Source: an uncultured Actinomycetes bacterium
GTDB lineage: Bacteria > Actinomycetota > Coriobacteriia > Coriobacteriales > RUG844
Length of the DNA stretch: 7,066 bases
NCBI GenBank assembly: GCA_900313875.1
Contig: OMSY01000154.1
Coordinates: forward strand, 1-7,066
Direction: 5' to 3'
Each line of letters opens with the position of its first letter. Position 1 is the first letter of the stretch. The notes under the pieces are model-generated. The model worked only from the letters and a program-made list of their open reading frames with translations. It had not been told where the DNA came from and made no database searches. Positions 1 to 3,795 of this stretch are shown here, piece by piece. Both the position numbers and the translations under genes were made by a program.

Positions 1-1338
1 ATCGGCATCGAGGAGGTGCTCGAGGTCGAGCGCCTGCGCAACGCGAGCCATGCAGAGGCATCCAAGGCTGCCGAGACCGGTGTGGTGGCTGCCAAGGTGG
101 CCGATGACGCTGCCGATGACCAGCAGGCCCCGCCCCGGAGACCCCAGCGTCGGAAGACCCCGCAGGGGCAGGCCGGTCATGCACCGACCGTTTCCACGAT
201 TCGCACGAACGTGAGCGCGTTCATGCGTCGCTACACGAACTCGAAGGCCAAGGAAGGTGCGAAGGACAAGGACACCGGGAAGCGTGTCGATGCACGGAGC
301 TCGACTGCGCGTCATCAGGCGTCTCAGCGCAAGATGATGCCCTTCGGGATGTCGCTTCCGCGCTTCGGGCGGCACAGGGAAGACGGATCCGGTTCATGGA
401 ACCAGCTCGATGAAGCGTTCTCTCCCGTGGGAGATGAGACCACCGAGATGCCGGTGGTCGACATGGGCGCTGTTCCCGAGACGAGGGGCGAGACGCGGGA
501 TGATCCCTCTGCGACGGTCAGGATGACTCCGGTCGAAGTGGAGGGGACTGCCGATGCGGCCCCTGCACAGGAGAAGGTCGTGGAGGGCTCGACGCAGGGG
601 GATTCGCAGGATGATGTCCATGATGCGGGTGCGACCATCCGCATGGCTCCCGTGAGACCCACCCGCCCCTCGGGCGCGCGGTCCGGACGTGACGAGGCGG
701 GACCGACGGGTGTGCCGGCCAAGGAGCATGTCTCGGTCGCGTCCGACCAGGACCTCGGGAAGGACCCGGAGTCCACGATGGTCATGCCGGCGGTGTCGAT
801 GCCGCATGATGCGGGGAGGCAAGCGGCATACGAGGACACGCGCACTGCGGAACAGATACGCGAAGACGAGCACTTCATGCAGCTTGCCATCGAGCAGGCA
901 TGCCGCGCCAGGGACGTCGGCGAGGTCCCCATCGGGGCGGTCGTCGTCTGTGACGGTCAGGTCGTGGCAAGGGGCTTCAACCGTCGGGAGACCGATCATG
1001 ACCCATCCGCCCATGCGGAGGCCATGGCCATGCAGGAGGCATCCCGCAACCTCGGGCGGTGGCGTCTGACGGGCTGTACGGTCTATGTGACGCTCGAGCC
1101 CTGTCTCATGTGTGCGGGGCTCATGCAGCAGTCCCGTGTCGACCGGTGCGTCTACGGCGCCCATGACCCCAAGGGCGGGGCGCTTGGGTCGTTGTACAAC
1201 GTCGCCGAGGACTCGCGGCTCAACCACACGTTCGAGGTGACGTCCAGCGTCTGCGAGCAGGAGTGCGCCACGCTGCTCCGTGATTTCTTTGCAGCGCTTC
1301 GCAGTCGCAACAAGGGACGTAGGGGGTCGCAACGCTGA
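1..1338 (+). CDS. tadA: tRNA adenosine(34) deaminase TadA with long low-complexity N-terminal extension; 5' end open at window edge
   Basis: TadA converts adenosine to inosine at the wobble position (A34) of tRNA-Arg(ACG) in the cytoplasm. Numbering from the GTG codon at 16, the deaminase domain spans about residues 283-430. It shows the zinc/catalytic motif HAE (H333, E335), the second zinc motif P-C-L-M-C (C363, C366; Leu replaces the usual Pro between the cysteines), then GAHDPKGGALGS and a C-terminal LLRDFF helix, all typical of TadA. The family is normally 150-170 aa. Here the same frame stays open for about 280 more residues to the window edge, with basic stretches (about 41-120) and acidic/Pro-Ala stretches (about 130-280). 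GTG at 16 touches the preceding GAGGAG with no spacing, so it is a poor start and the gene probably begins upstream. ATGs at 778, 799 or 877 could start a short TadA, but 877 would remove the conserved residues before the first helix and none has a strong ribosome site. GC-rich third positions support translation of the extension. Domain identity is near certain; the start is uncertain. Confidence 0.9.
   Translation: MGIEEVLEVERLRNASHAEASKAAETGVVAAKVADDAADDQQAPPRRPQRRKTPQGQAGHAPTVSTIRTNVSAFMRRYTNSKAKEGAKDKDTGKRVDARSSTARHQASQRKMMPFGMSLPRFGRHREDGSGSWNQLDEAFSPVGDETTEMPVVDMGAVPETRGETRDDPSATVRMTPVEVEGTADAAPAQEKVVEGSTQGDSQDDVHDAGATIRMAPVRPTRPSGARSGRDEAGPTGVPAKEHVSVASDQDLGKDPESTMVMPAVSMPHDAGRQAAYEDTRTAEQIREDEHFMQLAIEQACRARDVGEVPIGAVVVCDGQVVARGFNRRETDHDPSAHAEAMAMQEASRNLGRWRLTGCTVYVTLEPCLMCAGLMQQSRVDRCVYGAHDPKGGALGSLYNVAEDSRLNHTFEVTSSVCEQECATLLRDFFAALRSRNKGRRGSQR
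427..795 (+). repeat. Four degenerate protein repeats T-x-x-M-x-x-V in the TadA extension
   Basis: Numbered from GTG at 16, the repeats are TTEMPVV (142-148), TVRMTPV (167-173), TIRMAPV (207-213) and TMVMPAV (254-260). The last three are each preceded at minus four by Asp (DPSA, DAGA, DPES). Spacings are 25, 40 and 47 residues, within otherwise unstructured acidic sequence. Seen directly: the repeated pattern. Inference: short linear motifs, possibly phospho-threonine sites for an FHA-domain partner, since FHA domains read pThr plus the residue at +3. Confidence 0.6.
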
Positions 1339-1364
1339 TTGTCGGCGCGGTCCGCTTCAATGGA

Positions 1365-1383
1365 ACGGGAGCCCGACTCCCGT
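1365..1383 (+). terminator. Candidate stem-loop terminator after tadA
   Basis: ACGGGAG (1365-1371) pairs perfectly with CTCCCGT (1377-1383) around a 5-nt loop CCCGA. This 7-bp GC-rich hairpin lies 26 nt after the tadA stop, in the gap between convergent genes. No T-tract follows on either strand, so it is not a canonical intrinsic terminator. It could act on both converging transcripts or simply protect 3' ends. Confidence 0.4.
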
Positions 1384-1410
1384 GTCAACCGGCCGCTGCA
1401 TCACCGGCTG

Positions 1411-1450
1411 CCGTATCGCCGTTCAAGCCTGGCCGCTGATTGCGGTACGG
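1411..1450 (-). terminator. Candidate stem-loop downstream of the helicase gene
   Basis: CCGTATCGC (1411-1419) pairs with GCGGTACGG (1442-1450): 9 bp with one G-T wobble, around a 22-nt loop that itself contains GGCC. Read on the minus strand it begins 4 nt after the helicase stop codon, the usual place for a 3' hairpin. There is no T-run, so efficiency as a terminator is doubtful. It may be a 3'-end stabilising structure. Confidence 0.35.
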
Positions 1451-1454
1451 ACTG

Positions 1455-2693
1455 TCAGCGTCGATAGCCCCGGCGACTCTGCGAGCGCATCTTGCTGCCG
1501 CTGAACACGTTGTGACGGGTGCGCTTGGTGCTGCGTTTCGCGTTCGGGACGATCCGTCCATCCCGATAGGGGAATCCCTCCAGGTCGTAGAGGGGGACGA
1601 GCTCTCCCATGAGGTACTCGATCTCGCGCAGGGCGCTGATCTCGTCCGGCCCCATGAGGGTGACGGCAAGGCCGGTCTCGCCGGCACGACCCGTGCGTCC
1701 GATCCGGTGCACGTAATCCTCGGGGTTGGTCGGTACGTCATAGTTGTAGACATAGGAGACATCGCTGATGTCGATGCCGCGGGCGATGACGTCGGTTGCG
1801 ACGAGTATGTCGATCTTGCCCTTCTTGAACTGTTCGAGTGCCCGTTCCCGCTGTGCCTGCGAACGGTCGGAGTGGATGGCCCTGACCCTGAAGCCGGCTT
1901 TCTCGAGCTGCCGCGCACAGGTGTCCGCCCCTTGTTTGGTGCCGGTGAAGACGAGCACACGCTCGGCACCCTTCTTCTCGAGCATGGCGATGAGGAGCGA
2001 GGTCTTCTGCGAGCGTTCGACGGGCATGAGATACTGGGTGATGGTTTCCGCCGCGGTCCCTTTGGGGGCTATCTCGACATAGGCGGGATCGTGAAGCAGG
2101 GACCCGACGCTCATCGTGACGTCTCTCGATATCGTTGCGGAGAACATGAGCGTCTGCCGTGTCGGGGGGACCTGCGCGACGATCTTGCGTACCGAAGGCC
2201 AGAAACCCATGTCGAGCATGCGGTCCGCCTCATCGATGACGAGCGTCCTGACATGCTTGAGGTTCACCGCTTTCTGCTGCAGCAGGTCTATGAGTCGCCC
2301 TGGGGTTGCGACGAGGATCTCCACCCCGTTGCGGATCGCCTTGACCTGGGGTTCGTATTTCGTGCCCCCCATCACGGTGAAGGTGCGATGTCCCGTGTAC
2401 GTGCCGATGGCGTGGGCGGTCTCGTCGATCTGCTGGGCAAGCTCCCTGGTAGGGGTGATGACGAGGCAGATGGGATTCTGTCCCTTCTTGATGTGCCCAA
2501 GGTTGCTCATGATGGGGAGCAGGAACGCGGCGGTCTTGCCCGTGCCGGTCTGGGCTGCGGCGATGACATCCCTACCCTCGAGGACGAGGGGTATGGTCTG
2601 CTCCTGAACGGGGGTGGGTTCGGTGTAGCCGAGGTCCTGTACGGCTTCGAGCACGTTGCTCGAGAGGCCGAGTTCTTCGAAAGTCTTGTCCAT
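1455..2693 (-). CDS. DEAD-box ATP-dependent RNA helicase (RhlE/CshA-like)
   Basis: This 412-aa protein should unwind or remodel RNA duplexes with ATP, in ribosome assembly or RNA decay. All superfamily 2 motifs are present in order: Q motif (F5, then PTPVQ 26-30), motif I AAQTGTGKT (46-54), Ia PTRELA (81-86), Ib ATPGR (129-133), II DEAD (154-157), III SAT (185-187), IV VLVFTGT (246-252), V ATDVIARGID (299-308) and VI HRIGRTGRAG (329-338). A short tail from about 380 is rich in Arg, Lys and Ser and ends in RRGYRR, a likely RNA-binding extension. Length fits a minimal DEAD-box core plus tail. The ATG at 2691-2693 is chosen because the F..LGL Q-motif start follows at once, although the frame is open upstream across ffs. 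No Shine-Dalgarno sequence precedes it; see the promoter at 2701-2729. It is convergent with tadA and divergent from ffs. Orthology to RhlE, CshA or DeaD cannot be settled by eye. Confidence 0.95.
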   Translation of the reverse strand: MDKTFEELGLSSNVLEAVQDLGYTEPTPVQEQTIPLVLEGRDVIAAAQTGTGKTAAFLLPIMSNLGHIKKGQNPICLVITPTRELAQQIDETAHAIGTYTGHRTFTVMGGTKYEPQVKAIRNGVEILVATPGRLIDLLQQKAVNLKHVRTLVIDEADRMLDMGFWPSVRKIVAQVPPTRQTLMFSATISRDVTMSVGSLLHDPAYVEIAPKGTAAETITQYLMPVERSQKTSLLIAMLEKKGAERVLVFTGTKQGADTCARQLEKAGFRVRAIHSDRSQAQRERALEQFKKGKIDILVATDVIARGIDISDVSYVYNYDVPTNPEDYVHRIGRTGRAGETGLAVTLMGPDEISALREIEYLMGELVPLYDLEGFPYRDGRIVPNAKRSTKRTRHNVFSGSKMRSQSRRGYRR

Positions 2694-2700
2694 AGGGTCA

Positions 2701-2729
2701 AGTATGCATGAATGAGGAAAGGCTGTCGA
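2701..2729 (-). promoter_or_regulatory. Promoter of the helicase gene, predicted to give a leaderless mRNA
   Basis: On the minus strand, TCGACA (2729-2724, 5/6 match to TTGACA) is followed after exactly 17 nt by CATACT (2706-2701, 4/6 match to TATAAT). Seven nucleotides (TGACCCT) separate the -10 from the ATG, so transcription would start at or next to the initiating A. The lack of a ribosome-binding site before this ATG agrees with leaderless translation, which is common in Actinobacteria. The sequence is seen directly; promoter function is inferred. Confidence 0.6.
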
Positions 2730-2735
2730 GGCGGT

Positions 2736-2803
2736 GCCGCTGGAATGCCCTTGGAGGCCGGGACGGGGGCGGTTCCATCCCCCCTGTGCCATTCCCAAGC
2801 GCC
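2736..2803. other. GC-rich inverted-repeat block in the divergent intergenic region
   Basis: Between the helicase -35 and the ffs control elements lies an imperfect inverted repeat: GCT-GGAATG (2739-2747) against CATTCC-CA-AGC (2790-2800). It encloses a G5/C5 hairpin (2765-2769 with 2780-2784, 10-nt loop). No open reading frame here resembles a protein. The block sits upstream of both predicted start sites, so it is probably untranscribed and may bind a regulator or be a compositional accident. Confidence 0.3.
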
Positions 2804-2843
2804 CTTCACAGAGTCGATTGTGTTGAAAAGGTGACGCAATGCG

Positions 2844-2853
2844 CCCATATGGG
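2844..2853. promoter_or_regulatory. Perfect palindrome CCCATATGGG, operator-like
   Basis: A perfect 10-bp palindrome ends 10 nt upstream of the ffs -10 hexamer (2864-2869) and covers the place where a -35 element would lie. No good -35 hexamer exists at 16-19 nt spacing from that -10. A dimeric activator or repressor could bind here. Function is inferred from position and symmetry only. Confidence 0.35.
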
Positions 2854-2863
2854 GAAAGGAGGA

Positions 2864-2869
2864 TATACT
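2864..2869 (+). promoter_or_regulatory. -10 element of the ffs promoter
   Basis: TATACT (5/6 match to TATAAT) ends 7 nt before the first base of the perfect SRP RNA helix at 2877, so initiation here would produce the RNA 5' end directly. It lies in the 9-mer GGATATACT, which occurs again in the dnaX promoter (3740-3748). The -35 zone holds a palindrome instead of a recognisable hexamer. An alternative pair, TTGAAA (2823-2828) with CATATG (2846-2851) at 17 nt, has a weak -10. Confidence 0.55.
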
Positions 2870-2876
2870 TCTTTCC

Positions 2877-2985
2877 CAGTGCGCTGGGTGGGCTCGGGCG
2901 GCAGCACACCCCGAACCTGGTCAGGTCCGGGAGGAAGCAGCCATAAGGGGTCCCTGTTGAGCGTCCGGGTCCACCCAGCGCACTG
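2877..2985 (+). ncRNA. ffs: Signal recognition particle RNA, small bacterial (4.5S-like) type
   Basis: This RNA binds Ffh to form the signal recognition particle, which targets nascent membrane proteins to FtsY. The conserved domain IV core is explicit: GTCAGGTCC (2920-2928), a GNRA tetraloop GGGA (2929-2932) closed by CC/GG, then GGAAGCAGCC (2933-2942). The 5' and 3' ends form a perfect 15-bp helix (2877-2891 with 2971-2985) that continues inward to about 2900/2962 with a few G-U pairs. The length of about 109 nt and single hairpin match the short SRP RNA lacking an Alu domain. The tetraloop is GGGA rather than the common GGAA, still within GNRA. Exact ends are set from the helix. It lies 5' of dnaX as in Bacillus, with a DedA gene between. 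No strong terminator follows it. Confidence 0.95.
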
Positions 2986-3039
2986 CCCCTCCAGCCGTTT
3001 GCAGGCGTCTCCCGATATCCTGAAGTGGAGCAGGAATCC

Positions 3040-3729
3040 GTGCAATTCGTGCAATACATCCTGGATCTGCTCAAGGATCCGCGTTCCTTCATCGCCAACT
3101 GGATCATCACCCTCGGCCCCGTCTGGGTCTACTGCCCGTTGTTCCTCATCATCTTCCTGGAGACCGGTCTTGTGGTGACCCCCTTCCTGCCAGGTGACTC
3201 CCTGCTTTTCACGGCAGGCATCTTCGCAGCGGACGGCGGCGGGCTGAACATTTGGGCGTTGCTTGTCCTGATGTGGTTGGCGGCCATCTTGGGGAACACC
3301 TCCAACTACTGGATCGGCAGGGGGTTCGGCCATGCGATCATCGATTCCGGCAAGGTGAGCGCGCTCACCCCCGAGCGCCTCGAGCGCACGCAGGGTTTCT
3401 TCGACAAATGGGGGGCCCTTGCCATCATCCTCACGCGGTTCTTCCCCATCATCCGCACGATCGCACCCTTCGTGGCGGGTACAGCCAAGATGAGCTTCCC
3501 CCGGTTCACCGTCTTCAACATCGTCGGCGGGGTCTCGTGGGTGACGCTGTTCACGCTGCTCGGTTATTTCTTCGGGGGCATTCCCTTCGTCCAGAAGCAT
3601 TTCGAGCTCGTCATCGTCGGTATCGTGGCCATCTCGCTCATCCCCGCGGTGACCGGTGCCATCAAGGCGAAGGCGTCGGGCAACAGGGGCAAGGGTGCTT
3701 GCGAAGCTGGACAGGACGCTGACAGGTAG
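3040..3729 (+). CDS. DedA-family (VTT/SNARE-associated domain) integral membrane protein
   Basis: DedA proteins are inner-membrane transporters; bacterial members include undecaprenyl-phosphate flippases and proteins needed for envelope homeostasis. From the GTG at 3040 the product is 229 aa, a normal family length. It shows E41 in the first long hydrophobic region, the signature PFLPGDSLLFTAG (48-60, with D53), hydrophobic segments at about 22-42, 70-86, 126-147 and 186-207, and the conserved RFFPIIR (133-139) followed by APFVAGTAKM (142-151). The E and D pair corresponds to residues essential in E. coli DedA proteins. The tail (about 208-229) is charged and cytoplasmic-looking. GTG 3040 is preferred because GGAG (3027-3030) lies 9 nt upstream and AGGA (3032-3035) 4 nt upstream; GTG 3025 would add five residues. 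No convincing promoter of its own is seen after ffs, so readthrough from ffs is possible. Exact substrate unknown. Confidence 0.9.
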   Translation: MQFVQYILDLLKDPRSFIANWIITLGPVWVYCPLFLIIFLETGLVVTPFLPGDSLLFTAGIFAADGGGLNIWALLVLMWLAAILGNTSNYWIGRGFGHAIIDSGKVSALTPERLERTQGFFDKWGALAIILTRFFPIIRTIAPFVAGTAKMSFPRFTVFNIVGGVSWVTLFTLLGYFFGGIPFVQKHFELVIVGIVAISLIPAVTGAIKAKASGNRGKGACEAGQDADR

Positions 3730-3748
3730 GGCGATGCTGGGATATACT
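3719..3748 (+). promoter_or_regulatory. Promoter of the dnaX-ybaB-recR operon
   Basis: CTGACA (3719-3724, 5/6 match to TTGACA) and TATACT (3743-3748, 5/6 match to TATAAT) are 18 nt apart. The -35 lies inside the end of the DedA gene and the -10 just after its stop. Start of transcription is expected near 3755, giving a leader of about 40 nt before the dnaX ATG. Confidence 0.65.
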
Positions 3749-3768
3749 GCAGCCTACCGTTTCGTTTC

Positions 3769-3793
3769 CTCCTGCATGTAGGAGAGGGAGAGG
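3769..3793 (+). promoter_or_regulatory. dnaX leader: small hairpin and ribosome-binding site
   Basis: CTCCT (3769-3773) can pair with AGGAG (3780-3784) around a 6-nt loop. A second purine-rich block, GGGAG (3786-3790), lies 5 nt before the ATG at 3796 and is the likely Shine-Dalgarno sequence. The hairpin would mask only the upstream GGAG, so a regulatory role is speculative. Confidence 0.45.
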
Positions 3794-3795
3794 TC

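Noticed and set aside
394..1332. 312-codon minus-strand frame opposite tadA
   Set aside because: The TadA motifs show the coding strand, and the antisense product is Arg/His-rich and has no recognisable domain.
1411..1435. tRNA T-arm-like GTTCAAGCC in the convergent gap
   Set aside because: Flanking bases do not form a 5-bp T-stem and there is no acceptor stem or anticodon arm on either strand.
1440..2711. 423-codon plus-strand frame opposite the helicase
   Set aside because: The helicase motifs on the minus strand are complete. This frame has no motif and arises from GC-skewed codon use.
2823..2851. TTGAAA-N17-CATATG as the main ffs promoter
   Set aside because: The -10 matches only 3 of 6 positions and would add about 20 nt to the RNA 5' end. 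TATACT at 2864 is better and places initiation at the helix. Kept only as an alternative.
3025..3039. GTG at 3025 as the DedA start
   Set aside because: No ribosome site at proper spacing is seen before it, whereas GTG 3040 has GGAG and AGGA upstream. The difference is five residues and not decisive.
2694..3110. N-terminal extension of the helicase to 551 aa
   Set aside because: It would run antisense through the SRP RNA and its promoter and add unconserved residues before a normal DEAD-box N-terminus. The promoter sits inside it.
2708..3178. 156-codon plus-strand frame across ffs
   Set aside because: It overlaps the structured SRP RNA and the DedA start in another frame, and has no domain.
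2806..3600. 264-codon minus-strand frame covering ffs and the DedA gene
   Set aside because: It crosses the SRP RNA and opposes a clear DedA protein. Its Asp/Glu/Arg-rich product looks like a shadow translation.
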